From: Anaerolineales bacterium | GTDB lineage: Bacteria; Chloroflexota; Anaerolineae; 4572-78; NAK82 | NCBI GenBank assembly: GCA_024643945.1 | Contig: JAHELX010000215.1 | Location: 1 to 9,249, forward strand | DNA length: 9,249 nt | Direction: 5' to 3' | Part shown: positions 1-8,154 of the stretch, piece by piece | How the letters are laid out: the number at the start of each line of letters is the position of its first letter | Position numbering within the stretch: the first letter of the stretch is position 1 | Made by a program: the position numbers and the translations under genes | Notes under the pieces: generated by a model | Databases searched by the model: none | Seen by the model: only the letters and a program-made list of their open reading frames with translations | Told to the model about the DNA's origin: nothing

Positions 1-2162
1 ACACCGACCAGCATCGGCACCAGTCGAACCACGGCCTCGAGTACCTGATCCAGACTGGACAGGGTTTGGATGGTTTCGGCTACCTGAAGCAGCACCGTCG
101 AGATCCACGCCTGCTCCTGGGCCGCCTCATAGAGACGGGCATTCTCGATGGCCACAGCGGCATAGCTGGCGAAAGCGGCCGTCATCGCCTGAGATTCACT
201 CCCGTAGCGACCCGGGGTACGGTGGACCAGGACCAGCAACCCCAGCCGCTGGTCACCGGCGCGCAAGGGTGCGGCGATAGCGGAATAATCGGAGGGGAAC
301 TTCAGGGCAGCGCCCAGGGGTTCAAAGGGAGACTGTGGCGTGCGGATCAAAGGCTGGTCGGTATGCAGCGCCTGATCGAGCCACGGGATTATTTCGGGCG
401 ATAGATCACTGGCACGCACCGCGTCGTCACCCGTGCAGCCACGGACAGCGGCCAGGCGCATCCCCGACTCAGCCACGGGGGCCTGAGGTGCAGGCAGGTT
501 ATCATCGCGCAAAAGCCAAATAGCGGCCGCATCGCAGGGAAGGGTACGCTCCAACTCAGTCAGGATGGCATCGAGTACCTGATCGAGAGCCAGATCGGCA
601 GAAAGGAGGCCAGCGACCTCGCGCAAGCTGTCGGCTACCTGACGTCGCCAAAGTTCCGAACGATACAAGTTGGCGTTGCGAATGGCGATGGCCACGTTGT
701 CGGCCAGCGCTTCGAACAGAAACCGGTCGTCCTCGCCGAAGGCGTCTCGAAGGTCGCTCTGCACGTCGAGCACACCCAACACTTCGTCGCCGAAGACAAG
801 GGGCACGGCTAGCTCAGCCCGCGTGTCGGTCGGTGGCAATCGCGATGGACGATAGCGAGGCTCGCTATCCACGTCGTTGGCAAGTACGGTCTCCCCGTGA
901 CGGGCCACCCAGGGGATGATGCCGTGGGGGTCATCCAGGTTGTAGGTCACCGCCTGTGCTCGCAACGCCTGGCTACGGCGGCCGCTGCCCGCCCGGTAGA
1001 TGACTTGCCGACGGCCGGGATGTACTGTGAAGAGGTGAACGAAAGGATAGCCAAACCTCTGATGAATGAGGCTTACCACCTCATCTAAGAGCTGATCCAG
1101 GTCCAAAATGGAGGCAACGGCACGGCTGGCCTCGGCCACGGCTGAGAGCTGATCCGCACGGCGTTGCAAGTCCCCGTAAAGACGAGCATCTTCTACAGCG
1201 ATGGAGATGTTGTGGGCCAGGGAGCGCAAGACAAGCATATCCGTCTCTTGAAAGTCATGCGGCTGATCGCTTTGCACATCAAGCACACCCAGGACGCGAT
1301 TCTCGATTTTAAGCGGCAGCGCCACTTCAGACCGGGTTTCGGGCAGCGCGTCTTCATAGCGATAGCGAGGTTCGCGACTCACGTCGCTGGCCAGGATTTC
1401 CTCGCCGCTCTGGGCCACGTGGCCAATGATTCCCCGCCCCAGCCGGGCATGCAATTCCGTCCCGGCAGGGGATATCGCTTCGGTACGTCCGCCCTCATCA
1501 GGCTGGGAGTGCAAAGGCCCTGCGCTGGCCCGGAAGCACAAGGTCTCCTGTCCAGGTTCCAGGGTGAAGAGAGCCACATAATAGTACTTGAAGGTATCGA
1601 GGATGAGATCGGCCACGCGGCGGAAAAGTTGATCCAGGTCGAGAACGTTGGCAACCTGGGCGCTGACCATACGCACCAGCGAGAGTTGCTCAACCCGCCA
1701 GCGCTCAACCTCCACCTGGAGCATGGCCTGCAAAGCGATGGCTGACTGAAGCGCCAGCCCATTGAGGAGATCAATCTCTGGCTCGCTGAAAGGAGGGCCA
1801 TCCCTTCGTTCGGCTTGCAACACCCCCAGGAGGACATCGTTCACCAACAACGGTGTTGCCACAGCCAGCGGGTGAGCTTCTCCCCTGGCTGCGTCGCGGA
1901 GACACACCCGCCGGGTGTCCACGACGGAGCGCATTAACTCGGATGAGGGGGCGACAGGGAATGAGGCCAATTCTTCCAGGCCCGGCAGCCGGTGGAACAT
2001 TTCGGCCAGCCATAGATCGGCCTGGCATCTCAGCAGGTGAGCGGTTGTGGCGACGATCAGATCATACTGGGCGGCGACTGTCGGCGCAGCCATCAGTTGC
2101 TCACCCAATTTGAGGAGCTGCCGCCACCCAGCCTGATCGGTAGGTTGCGGCTGGTCAGTCAA
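1..2162 (-). CDS. Multi-GAF sensor protein, 3' end outside window (probable SpoIIE-type phosphatase)
   Basis: One reading frame stays open from a TTG start at 2162-2160 to the left edge, giving 720 codons without a stop. Four GAF-type modules can be read, at about residues 25-150, 165-325, 340-495 and 510-680, and a fifth starts near 690. Modules 2-5 begin with a recurring 'LDLDQL/LDQVL' helix. Modules 2 and 3 carry 'EPRYR' and end in 'VLGVLDVQSD', then a helix rich in 'AIAIxNAxLY'. Module 1 is shorter and more diverged. GAF domains bind small ligands or serve as dimerising sensors. There are no membrane segments, so the protein should be cytoplasmic. The start is chosen because AAGGAG lies 8 bases upstream and the TTG overlaps the stop of the preceding kinase gene (TTGA); the first ATG is 23 codons later. 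Next to RsbW and STAS genes, a C-terminal SpoIIE/PP2C phosphatase is the likeliest ending, but a histidine kinase or cyclase cannot be excluded. Confidence 0.88.
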   Translation of the reverse strand, partial: MTDQPQPTDQAGWRQLLKLGEQLMAAPTVAAQYDLIVATTAHLLRCQADLWLAEMFHRLPGLEELASFPVAPSSELMRSVVDTRRVCLRDAARGEAHPLAVATPLLVNDVLLGVLQAERRDGPPFSEPEIDLLNGLALQSAIALQAMLQVEVERWRVEQLSLVRMVSAQVANVLDLDQLFRRVADLILDTFKYYYVALFTLEPGQETLCFRASAGPLHSQPDEGGRTEAISPAGTELHARLGRGIIGHVAQSGEEILASDVSREPRYRYEDALPETRSEVALPLKIENRVLGVLDVQSDQPHDFQETDMLVLRSLAHNISIAVEDARLYGDLQRRADQLSAVAEASRAVASILDLDQLLDEVVSLIHQRFGYPFVHLFTVHPGRRQVIYRAGSGRRSQALRAQAVTYNLDDPHGIIPWVARHGETVLANDVDSEPRYRPSRLPPTDTRAELAVPLVFGDEVLGVLDVQSDLRDAFGEDDRFLFEALADNVAIAIRNANLYRSELWRRQVADSLREVAGLLSADLALDQVLDAILTELERTLPCDAAAIWLLRDDNLPAPQAPVAESGMRLAAVRGCTGDDAVRASDLSPEIIPWLDQALHTDQPLIRTPQSPFEPLGAALKFPSDYSAIAAPLRAGDQRLGLLVLVHRTPGRYGSESQAMTAAFASYAAVAIENARLYEAAQEQAWISTVLLQVAETIQTLSSLDQVLEAVVRLVPMLVG

Positions 2163-2605
2163 GAGCTCGTCTCCTTGTGTTTGACCATCGTCAAGACATT
2201 GCCGGAATCAGGTGTAAACTCAAAATGAACTTCATCCATCAGCTTACGGATCAAATAGAGGCCCAGTCCGCCCTCTTTACGTTCCTCAAGGCTGGCGTTA
2301 ATGTCGGGCTCAGGTACCCTCGACGGGTCAAAAGGCTGACCGTGGTCTCGAAGAGCCACCGTCAGCCCACGAGTGTCAATCCCACAGGTACACTCTATGT
2401 CACCGCGCCCCTCGCCGCCGTAAGCGTGTTCGATGATGTTGGTGCATGCCTCGTCCACCGCCATTTCAACGGCATAGACAGCGGCCGAACCCAGGCCGGC
2501 AACCTTGGCGGCGCGAACAACAAACTCACTGACTTTGGCCAGGCTATCGAACCGCCCAGGGAATGTCATCGTTTGTTCAAATGAAGGACCTGTAGGGGGA
2601 GTCAT
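2159..2605 (-). CDS. RsbW-type anti-sigma factor / serine-protein kinase
   Basis: This 148-residue protein is a compact GHKL (HATPase_c_2) ATPase of the RsbW/SpoIIAB type. The N box 'EMAVDEACTNIIEHAY' spans about residues 47-62, with E52 and N56 as the expected Mg-ATP residues. The G1 box 'DHGQPFDP' begins at D87, and the G2 box 'GGLGLYLI' at G112. In this family the ATP-bound dimer holds a sigma factor inactive and phosphorylates its STAS antagonist on serine. Both expected partners are adjacent: the STAS gene upstream and the GAF protein overlapping by four bases downstream. No sigma factor gene is in the window, so the output may be a distant sigma factor or another target. I see no convincing Shine-Dalgarno before the ATG at 2605. 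The next in-frame ATG (residue 13) has none either and would trim only an unconserved leader. Confidence 0.92.
   Translation of the reverse strand: MTPPTGPSFEQTMTFPGRFDSLAKVSEFVVRAAKVAGLGSAAVYAVEMAVDEACTNIIEHAYGGEGRGDIECTCGIDTRGLTVALRDHGQPFDPSRVPEPDINASLEERKEGGLGLYLIRKLMDEVHFEFTPDSGNVLTMVKHKETSS
2171..2176 (-). promoter_or_regulatory. Ribosome binding site deciding the TTG start of the GAF gene
   Basis: Read on the minus strand this is AAGGAG, 8 bases before the TTG at 2162-2160. It lies inside the last codons of the upstream kinase gene. A good Shine-Dalgarno at ideal spacing, together with the TTGA stop/start overlap, argues for translational coupling and for the TTG rather than the ATG at 2093. 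Confidence 0.8.
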
Positions 2606-2671
2606 CCATCAGCCAATATACATATGGATCGGGTATATACCGTCCTCTAGGTTCCCTGGCGAAAACATACT

Positions 2672-2730
2672 CTGAGCCCGCCGAAGAAATACTTCGCCAG
2701 CTTCAGCATCTTCTCCTTCGACGGGCTCAG
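2672..2730. repeat. 15-bp inverted repeat with 29-base spacer between STAS and kinase genes
   Basis: The left arm CTGAGCCCGCCGAAG (2672-2686) and the right arm CTTCGACGGGCTCAG (2716-2730) are reverse complements at 14 of 15 positions. The spacer starts so that CGAAG-AAATA-CTTCG (2682-2696) can form a small competing hairpin. No T-run follows on either side, so this is not a typical terminator. The arms resemble the palindromic CTTCGAC-AGGCTCAG type of intergenic repeat seen in many bacterial genomes (my recollection). It may be a REP/MITE-like element, or a processing or attenuation structure in the STAS-kinase transcript. Confidence 0.6.
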
Positions 2731-2794
2731 ATGAGTTTGAGAGTAACCGTGTGTATGAATTGCGGGGCGTGGCAGCAAAATGCCAGCCGTCTTA

Positions 2795-3133
2795 TCAAAA
2801 ACTTCCCACAGCCCCGGTAACGCCGTCAAAGATTTTGAAAAGAGGCACAAACCCTGTCAAGTTCAAAGCCCCGTAAATCTGCTCGGGCACGCTGGCAAGG
2901 ACCACCTCACCTCGATTCCACCGTTTACACGTCTTTTGGGCATTGATCATCACCCGCAAACCAGCACTGGAGATGTAATCCAGGTCACTCATATCGAATA
3001 CGATTTTGAATCTTCCGGCCTCGTTGATCGCGTTAAAGGCATCTGCCAGTTGGGGGGCGGTACTACTATCTATGCGACCAACTGCCTTGACCAGGTCGCA
3101 GCGTTTGAACTGGTTGGTAGTGACCTCCAGCAT
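2795..3133 (-). CDS. STAS-domain anti-sigma factor antagonist (SpoIIAA/RsbV type)
   Basis: This 112-residue protein is a single STAS domain, the usual size for RsbV/SpoIIAA. It shows the early 'GRID' strand (about residues 19-22), 'KIVFDMSDLDYISSAGLRVM' (about 43-62) and a C-terminal 'LFKIFD'. By alignment with the SpoIIAA motif D-S-S-G, the phosphorylated serine should be Ser56. When unphosphorylated the protein would bind the RsbW-type kinase and release its target; the kinase phosphorylates it and a phosphatase restores it. The ATG at 3133 is chosen because AAAGGAGGT lies six bases upstream and the STAS fold starts there. A longer open frame reaching 3307 would run through the promoter and lacks family similarity. 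The kinase gene follows 189 bases downstream on the same strand. Confidence 0.93.
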   Translation of the reverse strand: MLEVTTNQFKRCDLVKAVGRIDSSTAPQLADAFNAINEAGRFKIVFDMSDLDYISSAGLRVMINAQKTCKRWNRGEVVLASVPEQIYGALNLTGFVPLFKIFDGVTGAVGSF

Positions 3134-3139
3134 GGACTG

Positions 3140-3148
3140 ACCTCCTTT
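3140..3148 (-). promoter_or_regulatory. Strong Shine-Dalgarno of the STAS gene
   Basis: On the minus strand this reads AAAGGAGGT, a nearly full anti-16S match, six bases before the ATG at 3133-3131. It fixes the start of the STAS protein and suggests high expression, as is useful for an antagonist that must titrate its kinase. Confidence 0.9.
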
Positions 3149-3190
3149 GCTTGCTATGATATTCAAAAATCTGCCAGGGATTACGGACGG

Positions 3191-3199
3191 ATTATAGCA
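3191..3199 (-). promoter_or_regulatory. Extended -10 promoter for the STAS/kinase/GAF genes
   Basis: The minus strand carries TGCTATAAT, an exact extended -10 (TGn plus TATAAT), about 58 bases before the STAS start. No good -35 is seen at 16-18 bases; the sequence at 17 is CTGTTG. This fits an extended -10 promoter or one helped by an activator. It lies next to the 8-bp inverted repeat at 3206-3238. Confidence 0.65.
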
Positions 3200-3205
3200 C
3201 AAATA

Positions 3206-3238
3206 GAGCACGACAACAGACAAAACGGTTTCGTGCTC
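3206..3238. promoter_or_regulatory. 8-bp inverted repeat around the STAS -35 region, candidate operator
   Basis: GAGCACGA (3206-3213) and TCGTGCTC (3231-3238) are perfect reverse complements separated by 17 bases. For the minus-strand promoter, one arm falls in the -10/-35 spacer and the other just upstream of the -35 position. That geometry suits a dimeric regulator. It could also be a chance repeat. Confidence 0.4.
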
Positions 3239-3336
3239 ACGGCCCGTCTGGTGCTGGATTATGCCACACGACAAAGATAAGCGCAAGCTGATTGATGTGC
3301 AGAGCACGCCGCCGGATTAGATGACAGAAATTAACC

Positions 3337-3365
3337 TTGACAGCCCTCCCCCTTCGGTGTACAAT
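3337..3365 (+). promoter_or_regulatory. Consensus-like sigma-70 promoter of the DUF1385 gene
   Basis: TTGACA (3337-3342) is followed by a 17-base spacer and TACAAT (3360-3365). This is an exact -35 and a one-mismatch -10 at ideal spacing. Transcription should begin near 3372, about 20 bases before the ATG at 3393. Confidence 0.85.
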
Positions 3366-3392
3366 CTCAGCAATCTTATCTGTGAGGGGTTA

Positions 3393-4334
3393 ATGAGCAA
3401 ACCATTTAATTACGGCGGGCAAGCGGTCATCGAGGGGGTGATGATGCGCGGCAGCAAAAACATGTGCGTGGCGGTACGTGCCCCCAATGGTGAGATCGTC
3501 GTCCATTGTGAACCGCTCAATCCACGTATCTACGGCAGTTTTGTAGCCAAGGTCCCCTTTGTGCGTGGGCTGACTATGCTGTGGGACACACTGGGTCTGG
3601 GGATTCGCACCTTGATGTTCTCGGCCGACGTGGCAATGGACGAGGAAGAGGTAGAGTTCTCCGGCCCCATCGCCTGGGGGACAATGGCCTTTTCACTGGC
3701 TCTGGCTGTCGCCATCTTCTTCGTGGGACCGCTGTTGCTCCTGAGTTTAGTGGATCGCTTAATCGTTTCTCACTTCGTCAGCAACCTGTTGGAAGGTGCC
3801 ATCCGCTTAGCCTTGTTTCTGGGCTACGTGTGGGCTATCGGTTTTATACCCGACATCCGGCGAGTTTTTGGCTATCATGGCGCAGAGCATAAGACGATCA
3901 ACGCCTACGAAGCCGGCGACAAGTTGACCGCGGAGACTGTTGGCCGCCGCAGCCTGGTCCATCCGCGCTGTGGCACTGCCTTTTTACTGGTGGTTATGGT
4001 CGTTTCGATTCTCGTCTTTGCGGTGTTGGGCCGCCCTCCACTGCTGTTACGCATCACATCGCGCGTCTTGCTCATCCCGGTCATTGCTGGCATCGCCTAC
4101 GAGTTCATCAAATTCAGCGCAGCCCACCAGGATCATTGGTTGATGCGCCTCCTGATTGCCCCGGGTCTCTGGCTGCAGGGCTTCACTACCCGTCAACCCG
4201 ATGCCTCAATGCTCGAAGTGGCGATTGCCGCACTACAACGCCTGCTGGTCGAAGAGCAACTGGTAACTGCTGACGAGGCAGAGGCCGACGCCCTGACCGT
4301 CACCGGCACATCCACGGCCCCCGCCGAAGGGTGA
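3393..4334 (+). CDS. DUF1385 (YqhQ-like) integral membrane protein
   Basis: This 313-residue protein belongs to the DUF1385/COG3872 family, annotated as predicted metal-dependent enzymes; the reaction is unknown. Signature motifs are '[13 protein letters not shown]' (about residues 8-20), '[15 protein letters not shown]' (about 160-175), '[10 protein letters not shown]' (about 190-200) and 'EFIKFSAAH' (about 238-247). The conserved histidines, glutamates and cysteine could hold a metal. Membrane segments are likely at about 92-119, 133-155, 193-212 and 222-240. The ATG at 3393 is preferred over an in-frame ATG at 3321. The family N-terminus starts here, GAGGGG precedes it, and the extra 24 codons would lie over the promoter and the probable transcription start. 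The gene stands alone between two unrelated units. Confidence 0.93.
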   Translation: MSKPFNYGGQAVIEGVMMRGSKNMCVAVRAPNGEIVVHCEPLNPRIYGSFVAKVPFVRGLTMLWDTLGLGIRTLMFSADVAMDEEEVEFSGPIAWGTMAFSLALAVAIFFVGPLLLLSLVDRLIVSHFVSNLLEGAIRLALFLGYVWAIGFIPDIRRVFGYHGAEHKTINAYEAGDKLTAETVGRRSLVHPRCGTAFLLVVMVVSILVFAVLGRPPLLLRITSRVLLIPVIAGIAYEFIKFSAAHQDHWLMRLLIAPGLWLQGFTTRQPDASMLEVAIAALQRLLVEEQLVTADEAEADALTVTGTSTAPAEG

Positions 4335-4471
4335 TCCTGCCCCTTAGTTACCACCCATTCAGTTGCTTTCAATCTTACTTAATTGAAGGGGCTGTGAGGA
4401 AGACTTCGATCCGCTGAACCTACGCGGGTCGTCCCACACCGGCTGATCCGCCATTCGAAGGGGCAAACACA

Positions 4472-6083
<1,612 letters not shown>

Positions 6084-6120
6084 GCTTGTCAGCCTCAGTA
6101 TAACTGGAATCAATGGCCAC

Positions 6121-6169
6121 AACGTCGATGGGGGCCAGCAATGGAACTTGCTGGCCCCCATCCAACGTT
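6121..6169 (+). terminator. Strong hairpin after mdh, probable terminator
   Basis: GATGGGGGCCAGCAA (6127-6141) and TTGCTGGCCCCCATC (6148-6162) form a perfect 15-bp stem with a six-base loop. It extends past a small internal loop by AACGT/ACGTT (6121-6125 and 6165-6169). Only three T residues follow, so it is a weak-tail intrinsic terminator or a transcript-stabilising end. It lies 38 bases after the mdh stop. Confidence 0.75.
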
Positions 6170-6170
6170 T

Positions 6171-6194
6171 AGCAAAGACAGATTCTTCTTTGCT
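6171..6194. repeat. Second small hairpin directly after the mdh terminator
   Basis: AGCAAAGA (6171-6178) and TCTTTGCT (6187-6194) are exact reverse complements with an 8-base loop. The hairpin begins one base after the first structure ends. It has no T-tail on the plus strand, and could be a backup stop or a barrier between mdh and the padR promoter. Confidence 0.4.
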
Positions 6195-6220
6195 CACATG
6201 AATCTCTAATGAATAGGACC

Positions 6221-6249
6221 TTGACAAAGTCCGGAAAATACACTATAGT
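6221..6249 (+). promoter_or_regulatory. Consensus-like sigma-70 promoter of the padR cluster
   Basis: TTGACA (6221-6226), a 17-base spacer and TATAGT (6244-6249) form a near-ideal promoter. Transcription would start near 6256, leaving a leader of about 37 bases before the padR ATG. AAAGGA at 6281-6286 is the ribosome binding site. Confidence 0.85.
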
Positions 6250-6271
6250 TATTTATACATAAGCAAACTAT
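6245..6271. promoter_or_regulatory. Inverted repeat over the padR -10, candidate autorepressor operator
   Basis: ATAGTT (6245-6250) and AACTAT (6266-6271) are exact reverse complements with a 15-base AT-rich spacer that includes TTATACATAA. The left arm overlaps the -10 and the right arm lies past the start point. PadR regulators commonly repress their own promoters through such AT-rich dyads, but no binding is proven here. Confidence 0.45.
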
Positions 6272-6292
6272 GCATTCTTCAAAGGAAGTGCG

Positions 6293-6643
6293 ATGTCACT
6301 GCAGGATCAGATACGCAAGGGAAGCACTGAAGTCCTCATCCTCACCCTGTTGGCCGAAGAGCCAATGTACGGCTATCAGATCAGCCAAGAGTTACAACAA
6401 CGCAGCGGTGGGTACTTCGACATGAAAGAAGGCCTTCTCTACCCTACCCTACACCGTATGAAGCAAGACGGGTTGTTGTCCAGCGAGTGGCGGCAGGTAA
6501 GCACTGGCCGCCGCAGAAAATACTACACCATTACTGAAAAAGGACGCCGGGCTCTGAATGAACAAACTGCCGAGTGGCGGACCTTCATCGAGAAACTGCT
6601 ACACATGGTGGATACACCCAAAGGGGCGCCAGAGACACCTTAA
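6293..6643 (+). CDS. PadR-family transcriptional regulator
   Basis: This 116-residue protein is a compact PadR winged-helix dimer of the short type. It shows 'STEVLILTLLAEEPMYGYQI' (residues 11-30), the acidic/aromatic 'GGYFDMKEGLLYPTLHRM' (39-56) with the DNA recognition helix, and the wing 'GRRRKYYTITEKGRRAL' (about 72-88). A short C-terminal helix follows for dimerisation. The family mostly represses membrane transporter or stress genes and is often relieved by a ligand. The next gene encodes a HAAS/permease-prefix-like protein, a typical PadR partner, so PadR probably controls this whole cluster as well as itself through the dyad over its -10. Confidence 0.95.
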   Translation: MSLQDQIRKGSTEVLILTLLAEEPMYGYQISQELQQRSGGYFDMKEGLLYPTLHRMKQDGLLSSEWRQVSTGRRRKYYTITEKGRRALNEQTAEWRTFIEKLLHMVDTPKGAPETP

Positions 6644-6658
6644 TACCACGCCTGACTC

Positions 6659-6674
6659 TGAGAAGCAATTCTCA
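6659..6674 (+). other. Small GCAA-loop hairpin between padR and the HAAS-like gene
   Basis: TGAGAA and TTCTCA pair around a GCAA (GNRA-type) tetraloop. It lies 15 bases after the padR stop and 32 before the next ATG, without a T-tail. It could tune mRNA stability or partial readthrough between the regulator and downstream genes. The stem is only six pairs, so chance is possible. Confidence 0.3.
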
Positions 6675-6706
6675 TCACACCGCAATCTCTTACTGGTGAA
6701 AGGGAT

Positions 6707-7192
6707 ATGTCCACTACCGACATAGAGCAAGTTTTGGTTCGCATTCAGGCCCAAATGGATCTGGATCGTGAGACTGAACACGAGGTGTTGGAGGAGATCC
6801 GTTCTCATCTGGAGGAAGCGATAGCTGCAGCCCAAGCGCAGGGATTAGACGAGGCGACAGCGTTAGCCGAAGCCGCAGCCCGCTTTGGGGTGGAAGAAGT
6901 GGGCGTCGAACTACAAGAGGTTCACGCTGGTCGGGGCACCGCCGACGCCGTCATTGCTGCTGGCTTGCCGGTGATCTGCGCGCTGGCACTACGCTGGCTG
7001 GTCTTCGCTCCCGATGGCAGTGCCCTGGGCTGGCCTCAAATGCTCACCCGTCCTGCCTTCTGGATTATTGCCGGCAGCGCTTTGCTGATACCTCTGCTCA
7101 AATTTGGTCGTCGGCGTTACGCCCTGGCAGCATGGGTTTTCTTCTGGGCCATCACGGTGATTTCCTTAGTCTGGCCGACTCACCGTTGGTAA
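6707..7192 (+). CDS. HAAS / permease-prefix-like membrane protein
   Basis: This 161-residue protein has a soluble helical N-terminal part (about residues 1-75) and three likely membrane helices at about 78-98, 110-130 and 137-156. The N-terminal part, with 'RETEHEVLEEIRSHLEEAIAAAQAQG' and 'EATALAEAAARFG', matches the pattern of HAAS (HTH-associated alpha-helical signalling) or 'permease prefix' domains: an E-x-x-x-H-L-E helix, then a D/E-A-x-x-x-A-ARFG helix. These domains are typically encoded next to PadR regulators and are thought to link a membrane protein to the regulator. The start has AAAGGG close upstream. Function beyond this association is unknown. Confidence 0.75.
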   Translation: MSTTDIEQVLVRIQAQMDLDRETEHEVLEEIRSHLEEAIAAAQAQGLDEATALAEAAARFGVEEVGVELQEVHAGRGTADAVIAAGLPVICALALRWLVFAPDGSALGWPQMLTRPAFWIIAGSALLIPLLKFGRRRYALAAWVFFWAITVISLVWPTHRW

Positions 7193-7214
7193 CCTGATCT
7201 AGGAGCGGACATCT

Positions 7215-8147
7215 ATGAGTTCTGCGGCTATCCAGTCGAGGCATCAATCTGGGTTTCGCGTGTGGAAGCCGGCTTTTTTGTATGCTGTGCCCATTTCCCT
7301 ATCTGTTCTCGGCCTTTTCTACTATTGGTACGCTGTCGCAGACCGATATGCAATCTTTCTGTATGGGCATCTGGGCGCCACCCCTTTCGACAAGATCACC
7401 AGCAGTCGCTACTGGATGGCTGGGTTAGTGGCTTGTGGAGCCGTAATGTGCCTGTATGCAATCACAACCTGGTTGCTTGGACGGGTAGCCGCTCTGCAGC
7501 ATCAAAACTACACCCCGCCCACGTGGTGGCACGTATGGCTGCTTAGTGCATCCCCTCTCATCATTGGTATACCCACCATTACGATGACGTTCAACCAACC
7601 CACCTTGCCGTTTCCATATGCTATTGCCTGCCTGGTGGCAACATTGGTCGGCCTGGCCTTTGCGTTGGCACCAGGATCACTGGCTGCGCAGCGACCGTCT
7701 GATCTTGGTTGGCTCGTGCTTGACGGGCTGGGACTCATGCCGGCTCTGCTTCTCTTGCGTGCCATAGAATTACCGAATAGAGGTCTCGTTGGTGTTTCCC
7801 TAGCTTATTTTGTGGCAGTTGGAAGTATCTTGGGCGGAGCAGTTTGGCTAGGAACTATGACCGGCCTGCGCGCCTGGCGACATAGATCCTGGCCAACGGT
7901 AAGTGCCCTATTCATGGCAGGACTCTGCTTGAGCTATCTATTGATGCCTCTAGTACACCATCTCTTCTTCACGCCACGAGATTATCGCTACATCAGCACT
8001 TCATCCAACTTTTTCGCGTTCAACTTTGGCATTCAATTGATGGTATTCTTTGTAGCGGGGATCCTGGCAGTTGGATTCACACGACTGCGGGGCAAATGTC
8101 TGCCTTCTTTGTCAAATTCGCCCCGATTTCCTAATCGATACGGATAA
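7215..8147 (+). CDS. Polytopic membrane protein of unknown function (about 8 helices)
   Basis: This 310-residue protein is hydrophobic throughout. Eight membrane helices are likely at about residues 18-40, 68-88, 105-125, 133-153, 163-181, 190-215, 226-247 and 266-289. A periplasmic or cytosolic loop at about 41-66 contains 'GHLGATPFDKITSSRYW', and an aromatic stretch 'FFTPRDYRYISTSSNFFAFN' precedes the last helix. No catalytic motif, ABC signature or nucleotide-binding site is visible. The start has AGGAG 10-11 bases upstream, and the gene follows the HAAS-like gene by 22 bases, so it is probably the transporter- or sensor-like partner of the PadR/HAAS pair. The exosortase gene begins seven bases after its stop. 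I do not recognise the family. Confidence 0.75.
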   Translation: MSSAAIQSRHQSGFRVWKPAFLYAVPISLSVLGLFYYWYAVADRYAIFLYGHLGATPFDKITSSRYWMAGLVACGAVMCLYAITTWLLGRVAALQHQNYTPPTWWHVWLLSASPLIIGIPTITMTFNQPTLPFPYAIACLVATLVGLAFALAPGSLAAQRPSDLGWLVLDGLGLMPALLLLRAIELPNRGLVGVSLAYFVAVGSILGGAVWLGTMTGLRAWRHRSWPTVSALFMAGLCLSYLLMPLVHHLFFTPRDYRYISTSSNFFAFNFGIQLMVFFVAGILAVGFTRLRGKCLPSLSNSPRFPNRYG

Positions 8148-8154
8148 ATTACTG

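Noticed and set aside
1164..1745. 193-codon plus-strand open frame
   Set aside because: It lies entirely opposite the continuous GAF protein frame, has no family features and no ribosome site, and is explained by GC-rich codon structure on the other strand.
2632..2641. GGTATATACC palindrome upstream of the kinase gene as an operator or promoter
   Set aside because: A 10-bp AT-centred palindrome is easily due to chance; no matching -35 at good spacing was found.
2770..2785. TGGCA/TGCCA hairpin after the STAS stop as a terminator
   Set aside because: Five-pair stem without a T-tail; the kinase gene downstream is probably co-transcribed.
2647..2850. 67-codon minus-strand frame crossing the 59-bp inverted repeat
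   Set aside because: It overlaps the STAS gene end and is made largely of repeat sequence; no protein family features.
2780..3280. 166-codon plus-strand open frame opposite the STAS gene
   Set aside because: It is antisense to a well-supported STAS gene and its translation has no recognisable domain.
3134..3307. N-terminal extension of the STAS protein to an ATG at 3307
   Set aside because: It runs through the extended -10 promoter, lacks STAS similarity, and the perfect Shine-Dalgarno at 3140-3148 sits directly before the ATG at 3133.
4327..4346. AAGGG/CCCTT stem at the DUF1385 stop as a terminator
   Set aside because: Only five pairs with a nine-base loop and no T-run.
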